From NCBI GenBank assembly GCA_039819065.1, contig JBCBSS010000063.1, positions 1 to 40,704 on the forward strand: a stretch of 40,704 nucleotides of DNA, in the 5' to 3' direction. The notes beneath the pieces are model-generated. The model did no database searches. It saw only the letters and a list, made by a program, of their open reading frames with translations, and had not been told where the DNA came from. Position numbers and translations under genes: made by a program. Positions 33,666-40,704 of this stretch are shown here, piece after piece. This DNA is from JBCBSS01 sp039819065 (lineage in GTDB: Bacteria > Bacteroidota > Bacteroidia > Cytophagales > Cyclobacteriaceae). How positions within the stretch are numbered: position 1 is the first letter of the stretch; every line of letters starts with the position of its first letter.

Positions 33666-34013
33666 TTAAGCCAAAGGCCGGACAAGGGTTTTATGGATCA
33701 TGCTGTTCAATTCCAACATGGTAAAACCACCTTCTAAAAGGGCTTTTAATTCGAGTATTTCTTGTACAGTAAAAACGAAGAACCGGTCGCAGTGGGGCAT
33801 GTGGATCAATTCAACGTCAGGAGAGTCGCTTGCCAATAATTTGATAATGTCAACCGCTTGTAGTTTTCTTTTAAGCGCTATCAATTGACAGAACTTGAAA
33901 GCAATAGCGTCACCCTTTAACTGAACGTAAAACGTTTCTGAGTGATCATCCTGGATTAACTGGCAGTGATCGGTTTCGTATATAAGGTGTTCGTTGGATT
34001 TCAACTCATTCAT
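33666..34013 (-). CDS. Unknown protein cotranscribed with the Cys-rich peptide
   Basis: A 115-residue soluble protein (MNELKSNEHLIYETDHCQLI...). It has three cysteines (about positions 17, 42 and 75) and His-containing segments (DSPDVELIHMPHCDRFFVFT), then helices (EILELKALLEGGFTMLELNS). Its ATG overlaps the stop of the Cys-rich small gene by four bases (ATGA), so both are translated together from the promoter at 34171-34224. Position between ferritin and the xus operon, and that promoter, argue for a role in iron handling; the family is not recognised. Confidence 0.7.
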   Translation of the reverse strand: MNELKSNEHLIYETDHCQLIQDDHSETFYVQLKGDAIAFKFCQLIALKRKLQAVDIIKLLASDSPDVELIHMPHCDRFFVFTVQEILELKALLEGGFTMLELNSMIHKTLVRPLA

Positions 34014-34162
34014 AATTTAGGGCAATTCTTGCAGTGCTTTCCTTTCTTTTTGTACTTCTTGCAACACTTTTTCTTAGCGCCGCACTCTGCCATGTAATTA
34101 CAACACATGACAGCCTCAAAGTTAAAGCTTCCCTCTACTAAATTAGTCGCCTGCCCGATCAT
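34010..34162 (-). CDS. 50-residue Cys/Lys-rich small protein
   Basis: The reading frame starts at the ATG complementary to 34160-34162 and ends with TGA overlapping the next ATG. The product begins MIGQATNLVEGSFNFEAVMC and continues CNYMAECGAKKKCCKKYKKK, then GKHCKNCPKL. It has seven cysteines (20, 21, 27, 33, 34, 44, 47) and thirteen lysines, a metallothionein-like or Fe-S/zinc-ribbon-like composition. Just upstream is a complete promoter with an iron-box-like dyad (34171-34224), spaced exactly as in the xus promoter. Coupling, promoter and composition together make it very likely to be real. It may bind iron, zinc or haem, or act as a redox or sensor peptide; not shown. Confidence 0.8.
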   Translation of the reverse strand: MIGQATNLVEGSFNFEAVMCCNYMAECGAKKKCCKKYKKKGKHCKNCPKL

Positions 34163-34170
34163 TGAGTTTA

Positions 34171-34224
34171 TTTAGATTAATTACAAATTGATGCAAATTT
34201 ATGTGATGCATCACTTATACGCAA
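34171..34224 (-). promoter_or_regulatory. Promoter and iron-box-like dyad of the Cys-rich gene
   Basis: On the minus strand: TTG (34222-34224), 20 bases, TAAATTTG (34194-34201), 6 bases, then TTTGTA-ATTAA-TCTAAA (34171-34187), followed by TAAA and the start codon 8 bases later. The dyad is imperfect (four of six pairs) but its TCTAAATAAA half is identical to the half-sites at the other two promoters. The 20-base spacer contains a perfect palindrome GTGATGCATCAC (34203-34214), possibly a second operator. Confidence 0.65.
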
Positions 34225-34273
34225 TGCCTGACTAAAAGAATTTAAACTGATATATGTCATTAATTCTAGCATA

Positions 34274-34621
34274 TCAGAAGACCTCAATGCCAGTGAACTT
34301 CAAAAGCGCGAAAAACGCCAGAAAGACAATAGCAAAGGATAAAGAGTAAATGAAGTATCGCGTGATTCTTTTACTTCCCTTCCTAAATAAGGCGAAGGGG
34401 AGATTGAGTGCTATTAAGGGAATCGAGATCACAAAATTGATCATCACGAAAATGCCCAAATAGGCGATGGCCACAAATGCCGGACTTAGCCAAATACCTC
34501 CAAAAGCACCATAGATTAAGCCCATGAACCCGGCAATGACCATAAAGTATGCTGCATATTTGAATCCTCTGAAGAAATACCCGGATAAAGTGATCGGTGG
34601 TTGGTCTATGTTATTGCTCAT
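34274..34621 (-). CDS. Small membrane protein ending the xus-like operon
   Basis: A 115-residue protein with about three membrane helices (YAAYFMVIAGFMGLIYGAFG, FVAIAYLGIFVMINFVISIP, YFIYSLSFAIVFLAFFALLK). Its start overlaps the end of the PepSY gene by 11 bases, so it is cotranscribed and coupled. No family recognised; it probably sits in the inner membrane beside the PepSY protein and may assist reduction or transport of iron from siderophore. That role is inferred from operon position. Confidence 0.75.
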   Translation of the reverse strand: MSNNIDQPPITLSGYFFRGFKYAAYFMVIAGFMGLIYGAFGGIWLSPAFVAIAYLGIFVMINFVISIPLIALNLPFALFRKGSKRITRYFIYSLSFAIVFLAFFALLKFTGIEVF

Positions 34622-35864
34622 TGGTGACTGTCTCTTTTCTTTGAGGGATAACTGGACGTTTCTGTTTTTTATTTGATCCGCCGTTAAGATCTGATTTGGG
34701 CTGTTCCAAATGGTCTTCTGTACTAGATTTTTGATGGCGTTTTTTCCATCTGCCCCACCAAATGATGAACCCGGTAATAAAAAGTATGGGGGCCGCTATA
34801 GAAGCTAACAATGCGATAATACGTGTAGTCATACCACCAAACGTACCATAATGTATAGGAGTTAGCCAGTTTAAAACGAGTTTACTGGAATTAGCAAAGT
34901 CTTTATCTGTATTTAAGAGCCTTTCCCCGGTATATTGGTCATACATGGCAAAGCTATTATCTCCTGTGACGGCGTAACCATCCTCGGTGAAGTTGACATT
35001 GTAAACGCCAACAGAATCACGTGGGATAGAAAAGCCTCTTATCTCTGCCTCGGGCATATCTGTGGCCGCAATAGTAAGTATATGGTCTATGCCAAGTGAA
35101 TTGTTATCGGCTACATAGGTAGATTGTTTACCTAGAATGTCGCCTATGGATTGTGGTGATTGAAAGTTGACCAGGAAAAGCGCTAATACCACGAAAGGGG
35201 AGAAGGTAATGGCTACACCGGTTATGGATATCAAGGTAATGAAAGGTGAAAAGTAGAAGCCCAAAGAGTTGTGCAAATCATAGTTCTGTCTTTTGAAACT
35301 CGCTCCTTTTTTTATGGTAAGCCGTTCTTTGATCAGACCCCAATGTTTCGGTATCCATAGCCTCAGCCCTGTGATCATCAGTATCACCATGAACAATGAC
35401 GCAATGCCTACGATATACTTACCTACCTTAGGAACCAGCAGTGTGCGGTGCAGATTTCTAATAAATCCCATAACGGAATCACCATAAACCCGGGTTCCTG
35501 TAATCTCGGCAGTGTAGGGATTAATGACAGCTTGTCGAAATTCGTCATTGTCCTCGTAAAAAGACATGTAGCAGCCATTTCTTTTCGGGAATTGAAAAAT
35601 GCTCTCGAAATGCATTCTTGGATGCTCGGCTCTTATCTGGTGAAAAACCTGATTGAGAGGCATCACTTCTCCTGACTTTTCGAATTCAAACAGTTCAGGA
35701 TAAAGCCACACGTCCAGTTCTTCTTCAAAAACCAGTAAAGTACCGGTGAGGCTTACAACAATAAGGATAGAACCCGCGAAGATACCGGCCCAGGCATGCC
35801 ACTGTGCAAACCACTTTTTTTGATGTCGTATCATCAATTGAAAGAATGAAAAAAAGCGCCTCAT
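34611..35864 (-). CDS. PepSY-domain inner-membrane protein, XusC-like
   Basis: A 417-residue protein with PepSY-associated membrane helices: the first near residues 22-46 (HAWAGIFAGSILIVVSLTGT), another at about 140-165 (YIVGIASLFMVILMITGLRL), a pair around 190-225 and the last at about 350-375 (IIALLASIAAPILFITGFII). A large periplasmic part lies between. Such proteins accompany TonB siderophore receptors and in Bacteroides thetaiotaomicron the third member of XusABC is of this type; they are thought to reduce or release iron at the inner membrane. Order after the receptor and lipoprotein genes (19-base spacer) supports this. C-terminus is Lys/Glu-rich. Confidence 0.88.
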   Translation of the reverse strand: MRRFFSFFQLMIRHQKKWFAQWHAWAGIFAGSILIVVSLTGTLLVFEEELDVWLYPELFEFEKSGEVMPLNQVFHQIRAEHPRMHFESIFQFPKRNGCYMSFYEDNDEFRQAVINPYTAEITGTRVYGDSVMGFIRNLHRTLLVPKVGKYIVGIASLFMVILMITGLRLWIPKHWGLIKERLTIKKGASFKRQNYDLHNSLGFYFSPFITLISITGVAITFSPFVVLALFLVNFQSPQSIGDILGKQSTYVADNNSLGIDHILTIAATDMPEAEIRGFSIPRDSVGVYNVNFTEDGYAVTGDNSFAMYDQYTGERLLNTDKDFANSSKLVLNWLTPIHYGTFGGMTTRIIALLASIAAPILFITGFIIWWGRWKKRHQKSSTEDHLEQPKSDLNGGSNKKQKRPVIPQRKETVTNEQ

Positions 35865-35883
35865 ATCTTCGCGGGTTTATGTG

Positions 35884-38088
35884 TTAATTGTTATTGGACA
35901 AATTATGAACGCCAACCAGGGTGCCACCAGCAGCCAATTGGAATACTTCCGCCGTAGCCTTGGTTTGCGGATCATAGCTATACAAAGAATTGATTGAAGT
36001 CGTAGTGATCGGGAAATACAATACACCATCAATCTCCATGGTAACTGTTGTACTGAAAACAGATTGGGCAGGTAAACCGGCAATTGGAGTCACCGTCATT
36101 GAGCTAAGATCGATTTCGCACCAACGTCCGTTTTCTGAAGCAAATAGTATCCCTAAAACCTGCTGTAATTGCTCATCGGAAAGATTAGCTGGATTACCAC
36201 CTACTGATGCTACCAAATCTATTACCTCCTGAGGCGTATCCTGAGCTACCAAAGCGATAGCCAGATCATTGCCAACATAGTAGAATCCGCGGAAGATAGG
36301 TAGAAAAACGTTAGCCGGATTCAGCGTAGAAGCAATGTTGAACTCATAAGTAGGATCGAAATCTGTGGTTCCGGAAAGGATACGATGTAAGCTGGCAGGG
36401 TTGCCCGTAAACACATCACCTTGATCAGGAATGTATAGTGTTCCATTCTCATCTAAATGATGCTGTCCAAAATCATTGAAAGGGGCTGCTGGACCACTAT
36501 TAATAGTTGACGACGCTACAAAAGTACCAGTCGATACGTTAGCTATATGCACTATCAAGGAGTCATAGATTGCCCCTGCATTACCTCTGATTGGAGAGAA
36601 TACTTCGTCACCTCTAAAATAGAAAGTTTGGTAGCGCTGTGGAATATCACCAGGTACGAAGCCTGCACTCATATCGATGTTGCCACCCACTGTCATGTTT
36701 GAGGGATTGAAAACGGTTATTTGCTGCGGGTCATTACGATCATGGAATACACCAGTAGTACTGTTAGATACTGCTATTTGGAATGAACCGGCATCCGAAA
36801 CAGCGATGAAAGAGTCTTCGATTACGTCACCATTGCCATCTACCATGATCTTCGAAAATCCAGCCGACCCATCAGGTCGAGCATTGAAAATAGCGCCATC
36901 GAACAAATCAACAGGGAAAAACTGTTGAAAGTCTGTTCCGTCGCTTACGTCAACCGCACCTGAAGGTAGCTGTGCAAAGTACTTGGCGATATTGCCCGTT
37001 GGTGTTTGTGCGTTAATGACAAACCCAGTTAATAATCTTGCATCTTCCGCACTAGTAGTTTCCCATGAGGTTGTACCCACATCTGTTGAGGTCGTATTTA
37101 AAGTATATGGTGCAAAGCCGTCAATAAAGCTGGTTTCGGAATCCCATCTGCCCGCTGCAACCGCTTGAGCCACTCTGTCCTGATTGGCCGCGCCCCATTG
37201 CATGTAATCACGTAGAAGATCCGGGTCTGATGAACCGAAGTCGCTGTTATCTGCGAACAATACCAAGCCTCCATTGGTGTCAGGTAATGCAGTGACTCCT
37301 TCTGAACCAGAAGTAAGGTCAATCACCACCCTTTCATTGGCAGTAAGACTCAAGTCACCCTGAATTGAGGAGTAGTTGCTCAGGATATTGTATTGTCCAG
37401 GCCCCAGGCACAATTGAAAAGCCGAAATATCAATTTCTGTGGTGCCAAGGTTTTCAATACTAACAGTCTCTTTAGAAGGGTCTACTACTACCAAACGAAT
37501 TACTTCCGGTACATTGATGGCCCAAAATGAAGCGCCCACGTTATTGGCATTACCAACGAAGGTGTATGGCGCCAGTCCTGTCACAAAATTGTCCGCGTCG
37601 TCCCATCTGCCTGCGGTAACGGCTTGACTGACACGGTTTTGATCAGCAGCGCCCCATTGTATATAGTCACGCAAAATTTCAGAATCTGAAGACGTGAAAT
37701 CTGAGTTATTAGCAAATAAGCCCAACCCACCACTGGCATCTGGTAAAGCGGTGACGCCTTCTGAGCCAGAGGTTAGGTCAATTACTACAGTGGCACTCGC
37801 TGCCAAGTTCGGGCTACCGGTGATTGATGAGTAGTCACTTAGTATGTTATATTGTCCTGCTCCCAGACAGAGTTGGAAGGAAGATATATTTACTTCCTCT
37901 GTACCGAAGTTTCGAATACTGACAGTTTCTTCAAGAGGATCAACCGTCAACAGGCGGATGAACTGAGGTGCCGCCGGGTCGGGGCTTTCGTCATCATCAT
38001 CGCATCCATTCAAGACCATCAGTCCGAATAAAAAGGCTGGCATCAAAAGGTACCAGGTTTTGAAATGCTTTATGGTTTTGTAATTCAT
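35884..38088 (-). CDS. XusB-like surface lipoprotein with two added lamin-tail-like domains
   Basis: A 734-residue lipoprotein: lipobox LNGC with Cys29, followed by DDDDES, an acidic surface-export signal of Bacteroidota. Residues about 43-190 and 196-342 are two tandem copies of a domain with VSIRNFGTEEVNISSFQLCL and VSIENLGTTEIDISAFQLCL, each ending RDYIQWGAADQNRVSQAVTA or RDYMQWGAANQDRVAQAVAA; these resemble lamin-tail domains. The copies share VVIDLTSGSEGVTALPD exactly. The rest (352-734) is a beta-propeller-like DUF4374-type region (FNPSNMTVGGNIDMSAGF, HHLDENGTLYIPDQGDVF). In Bacteroides thetaiotaomicron the DUF4374 lipoprotein XusB binds ferric enterobactin. Operon order agrees with that of xusABC. 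Confidence 0.85.
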   Translation of the reverse strand: MNYKTIKHFKTWYLLMPAFLFGLMVLNGCDDDDESPDPAAPQFIRLLTVDPLEETVSIRNFGTEEVNISSFQLCLGAGQYNILSDYSSITGSPNLAASATVVIDLTSGSEGVTALPDASGGLGLFANNSDFTSSDSEILRDYIQWGAADQNRVSQAVTAGRWDDADNFVTGLAPYTFVGNANNVGASFWAINVPEVIRLVVVDPSKETVSIENLGTTEIDISAFQLCLGPGQYNILSNYSSIQGDLSLTANERVVIDLTSGSEGVTALPDTNGGLVLFADNSDFGSSDPDLLRDYMQWGAANQDRVAQAVAAGRWDSETSFIDGFAPYTLNTTSTDVGTTSWETTSAEDARLLTGFVINAQTPTGNIAKYFAQLPSGAVDVSDGTDFQQFFPVDLFDGAIFNARPDGSAGFSKIMVDGNGDVIEDSFIAVSDAGSFQIAVSNSTTGVFHDRNDPQQITVFNPSNMTVGGNIDMSAGFVPGDIPQRYQTFYFRGDEVFSPIRGNAGAIYDSLIVHIANVSTGTFVASSTINSGPAAPFNDFGQHHLDENGTLYIPDQGDVFTGNPASLHRILSGTTDFDPTYEFNIASTLNPANVFLPIFRGFYYVGNDLAIALVAQDTPQEVIDLVASVGGNPANLSDEQLQQVLGILFASENGRWCEIDLSSMTVTPIAGLPAQSVFSTTVTMEIDGVLYFPITTTSINSLYSYDPQTKATAEVFQLAAGGTLVGVHNLSNNN

Positions 38089-38128
38089 TTTATGGTTATT
38101 ATAGCTTCAGTTTTAAATGATTCATTCG

Positions 38129-40555
38129 TCAAAGTGAGTAGCTTATTTTTACTGAGTAGTTCCTTCCCGGTCTAGGTACTCGGAAGTTGTCGAAAACCTG
38201 AGCGTTGAGCAGGTTATTGACTTGAAAAGCAAGACTTACCCCTGACTGCCCGTACCTGTAGCTGAATCCCAGGTCGTGCTGATGCTGTACTGGCACGAGG
38301 TTATCAGGATTAGCACTTTCTTCATCCAATACATCGGTGATGCTGAACTGGTCGACGTAGAAGTAATTCCAAAAAACACGTAGTTCATCTTCATCTTTCA
38401 TTAAGCTGCCTTTCTTGTACTGTATAGAGGAATTAAAAAACAGGTCAGCTAAGTTGGGTATGGATGAGCCGATGAAGCTGTCATCTTGCGTATCGGCTAC
38501 TGAGGCCCTGATTACGTCTTGCCAGGTGAAGTTGGCAACCACCTCAATTGAGGCTATCGGGCTGGCTTTGAGTGCTACTTCAACACCTTTAGAATCTACT
38601 TCCAGGTCATTGATGAATCGGGCAGATTCCCCTGAACCTTCTGCTTCTAATCTTATCCGATCTTTAGAATAGCGCAAAAATCCGTTCACATCGACACCCA
38701 CATAACCTGCTTTGCCTACTTCCCAGCGGTTATACAAGCCGAAGTTGATGTTATCGCTGGTTTCGGGGCGTAACTCAAAGTTGGGTCTTATAAAGAAGAA
38801 ATCACCGAATATTTCCCGTTCGGTGGGTAAGCGAGTGGTCTTTTCATAGCTTGATCGTATGAACAAACCATTGCTAAATTCATATTTGAAGGCCGTCCCA
38901 AAGCCATTGTTGCCATCACCCGCTAATCTGGTTTGAACTGTATCAGATAGCGTAGAAACAAAGTCGATGGATTCAGCGTCAAAATTATATCTCTTATAGA
39001 ATGCCGTTGTGGTCAAAGCGTCATCCAGCCACTCTATTTTAGCTTCAACACCAAATATGTTTTGGTAGAAATTAGAAGGTATGGATAATGGATCTACTCG
39101 CTCGTCACCATTTTGAAGCTTAGCGGCCAGTGGATCATTGCCTGTAAGCCTGGAATAAGCGAAGAAATCACTAGCTGCAAAACTAATGTTGTCATTGAGT
39201 TCATAGCGCGCATTTAGCCTGTGCACAGTCCCTACTAATCGGGTATTTCTCAAAGCAGGACGACCGAGGATTTCGGCATTATTACCGTTGGACACTGTGC
39301 GTATTTCCCCCAGCCAATTGTAGATATTATCGGTAGAATCTTCTACAGCCACTTTGGTCACGGCATAAAGGCCGGAGTAGGAGAGGTTTAATTTGTTATT
39401 TACATTCTTTTCAAAAGTGAGCCTTTGTATTGACCCGCGTACTTCGCGCGTGGCCTCGCCAGCTGGCCTTTCAGTTACGCGCTGTCCATGCTGTATTTCG
39501 TCGTCACGATAAGAATAAGATGAGGATAATGTAAGCCGATCCGCCCATAACAGATTGTTGAAGCCGATTTGCGCCTGGGCAAATGCAGAAACATGTCGAT
39601 CGTGAAAACGTCTGGCATTAACCACAGTATCGACAGGCTGAGAGTCTTCCCGGCCGAAAATATTGATAAAGGGAACATCAATTTGTGTAGGTATGCCAAG
39701 CATCTCGTAGTCATTGTCGGAGTAATTGAAAAAGGCATTGCCACCAATGACAATTTTCTCATTCAGGTTTTTGACTCCCATGAGCGTGGTACGATGGGTG
39801 TTGAAGGAGCCATATTCTTGAGATACTTCGAAGTAATCATTTACGAACTGTCGAGGTACGATATTGATTCCTCCACCGAGGGCGTCTGTACCTATTTGGA
39901 TGGGCATGACGCCTTTATAGACATCAATTCTATCGATTAGATTGACTGGTAGGTTATTAACTTCTACACCGCCACCAAGATATTCCAGCGGTATCCCGTC
40001 ATAATAAATGCGCACCGCATTGCCGGCTAAGCCATTCAGATTGATCTGAGTATCGCTACCAAGGCCTCCTGATTGCCTCACTAATACACCGGTGGATCGC
40101 TTTAATACTTCCGCTACCCCAAGCGTTTGTTTTCTCAAAGAGATAGCATCAATTGAGGTGATGGTAATCGGCTTAGAGGAAATTTCTTGGGCTTCTGTCT
40201 GACCAACTACTACTACTTCACTCATTTGCTCAATTGATTCACTGAGCACTAAGTCGATTTCGATATTTTGACCGGAGGTTACAATGACATTCTTTTCAAA
40301 AGATTGATAACCCACTCCTGATATCACAAGGGTTTGAGAACCTGAAGCAATGCTGCCCAGTTTGAACCTTCCGCTGCCATCAGAGGCAGTACCTTGTGAA
40401 GTACCTTTGATCAGAATGGTAATGCCTGGTATGGCGTTACCATTCTCGTCTTTTACACTTCCTGAAATAGAACCTGTATCATTTGCACCGTGGCAGAATT
40501 GGATGCCGATACTGAGGGAAAAAATGAATAGGAAAATACCGCGGAATGCCTTCAT
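38129..40555 (-). CDS. TonB-dependent siderophore receptor, XusA-like
   Basis: An 808-residue outer-membrane protein. The signal peptide (MKAFRGIFLFIFSLSIGIQF) is followed by a carboxypeptidase-like domain (SISGSVKDENGNAIPGITIL). The plug is at about 125-245: RKQTLGVAEVLKRSTGVLVR, GLGSDTQINLNGLAGNAVRI and PVNLIDRIDVYKGVMPIQIG. The barrel ends RVPRPGRNYSVKISYSL. First gene of a minus-strand operon with the lipoprotein (40-base spacer), PepSY and small membrane proteins. The promoter just upstream has an iron-box-like dyad and a 20-base inverted repeat. It most likely imports a ferric siderophore; the exact ligand is unknown, and haem is a second option. Confidence 0.93.
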   Translation of the reverse strand: MKAFRGIFLFIFSLSIGIQFCHGANDTGSISGSVKDENGNAIPGITILIKGTSQGTASDGSGRFKLGSIASGSQTLVISGVGYQSFEKNVIVTSGQNIEIDLVLSESIEQMSEVVVVGQTEAQEISSKPITITSIDAISLRKQTLGVAEVLKRSTGVLVRQSGGLGSDTQINLNGLAGNAVRIYYDGIPLEYLGGGVEVNNLPVNLIDRIDVYKGVMPIQIGTDALGGGINIVPRQFVNDYFEVSQEYGSFNTHRTTLMGVKNLNEKIVIGGNAFFNYSDNDYEMLGIPTQIDVPFINIFGREDSQPVDTVVNARRFHDRHVSAFAQAQIGFNNLLWADRLTLSSSYSYRDDEIQHGQRVTERPAGEATREVRGSIQRLTFEKNVNNKLNLSYSGLYAVTKVAVEDSTDNIYNWLGEIRTVSNGNNAEILGRPALRNTRLVGTVHRLNARYELNDNISFAASDFFAYSRLTGNDPLAAKLQNGDERVDPLSIPSNFYQNIFGVEAKIEWLDDALTTTAFYKRYNFDAESIDFVSTLSDTVQTRLAGDGNNGFGTAFKYEFSNGLFIRSSYEKTTRLPTEREIFGDFFFIRPNFELRPETSDNINFGLYNRWEVGKAGYVGVDVNGFLRYSKDRIRLEAEGSGESARFINDLEVDSKGVEVALKASPIASIEVVANFTWQDVIRASVADTQDDSFIGSSIPNLADLFFNSSIQYKKGSLMKDEDELRVFWNYFYVDQFSITDVLDEESANPDNLVPVQHQHDLGFSYRYGQSGVSLAFQVNNLLNAQVFDNFRVPRPGRNYSVKISYSL

Positions 40556-40562
40556 CTATTTA

Positions 40563-40616
40563 TTTAGACTAGTTCTAAACAGATGCAAAGTAATCAGCGG
40601 ATGTACTTAGAAGCAA
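40563..40616 (-). promoter_or_regulatory. Promoter and iron-box-like dyad of the xus-like operon
   Basis: On the minus strand: TTG (40614-40616), 20 bases, TTACTTTG (40586-40593), 6 bases, then TTTAGA-ACTAG-TCTAAA (40563-40579), a perfect 6-5-6 dyad. The dyad begins after the -7 element where transcription should start and ends 7 bases before the start codon, so a bound repressor would block initiation. The half-site TCTAAATAAA is also present in the promoters at 32142-32199 and 34171-34224. Confidence 0.75.
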
Positions 40617-40636
40617 TAACCTATTTGGTGATTTTG

Positions 40637-40656
40637 AATAGCCAGTATTAGCTATT
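40637..40656. promoter_or_regulatory. 20-base inverted repeat upstream of the xus-like operon
   Basis: On the plus strand AATAGC (40637-40642), eight bases, GCTATT (40651-40656); in gene direction AATAGCTAATACTGGCTATT. It differs at only two of 20 positions from the dyad at 32124-32143. It lies 20 bases upstream of the -33 TTG. The same site overlaps the -33 element of the regulator gene; the difference in position relative to the -7 element is about 22 bases, close to two helical turns, so both would be on the same face of the DNA. Confidence 0.7.
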
Positions 40657-40704
40657 ATTAAGTGCTAGTAATAGTGATAGGGACGGTCTAATTTGATTTT
40701 ACAT

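Overview
The window looks like chromosomal DNA of a marine or free-living Bacteroidota, most likely order Cytophagales (a Fulvivirga/Roseivirga-like lineage; inference, no database search made). Evidence: TonB-dependent receptors with an N-terminal carboxypeptidase-like domain, a subtilase with a type IX secretion C-terminal domain, a lipoprotein with an acidic surface-export signal after its cysteine, TPR sensor kinases with NarL-type regulators, general lack of Shine-Dalgarno sequences, and promoters of the Bacteroidota form TTG-N20-TAnnTTTG. No rRNA, tRNA, integrase, IS transposase or CRISPR array was seen.

Layout. 1-3736: the end of a minus-strand gene, then a tight five-gene plus-strand operon of largely unrecognised proteins. 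Two carry peptidoglycan-binding-like repeats, two are small tandem paralogues, and the last has a long, strongly cationic amphipathic segment. I read it as a possible undescribed envelope-targeting module. 4061-7047: PadR regulator with its own palindromic operator, and a prefix-domain FtsX/MacB-type permease. 7117-10560: an unknown gene and a TPR histidine kinase/NarL response regulator pair. 10561-11112: gene-free, REP-like hairpins. 11113-15906: unknown secreted protein, a degenerate TrpF-like protein divergent from a thioredoxin, then a lipoprotein overlapping a T9SS subtilase. 15994-21129: rpe, a TonB-dependent receptor, an LpoB-like lipoprotein and a COG3014-like TPR lipoprotein, probably one operon. 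21372-23430: a small secreted helical protein, a small lipoprotein and a histone-deacetylase-family hydrolase. 23431-24001: a duplicated three-hairpin repeat.

24002-31906 (minus strand): a tandem UspA protein coupled to a 54-residue membrane peptide; serine biosynthesis in two genes (a SerC-type aminotransferase and a SerB-SerA fusion); and a split transketolase whose two subunit genes flank a secreted von Willebrand A protein.

32124-40704 is the most coherent part: an iron acquisition and storage region. It holds a LuxR/NarL-type regulator with a degenerate receiver, ferritin, a 50-residue Cys/Lys-rich protein missed by length cut-offs, and a Xus-like xenosiderophore operon (TonB receptor, surface lipoprotein, PepSY membrane protein, small membrane protein). 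Three of its promoters share exactly the same architecture: TTG, 20 bases, TAnnTTTG, 6 bases, then a dyad ending in TCTAAA. A related dyad lies upstream of ferritin. Two of these promoters, those of the regulator gene itself and of the xus operon, also share a nearly identical 20-base inverted repeat farther upstream. This suggests a local iron regulon with a dedicated activator. The Xus-like lipoprotein is unusual in carrying two tandem lamin-tail-like domains before its DUF4374-like part.
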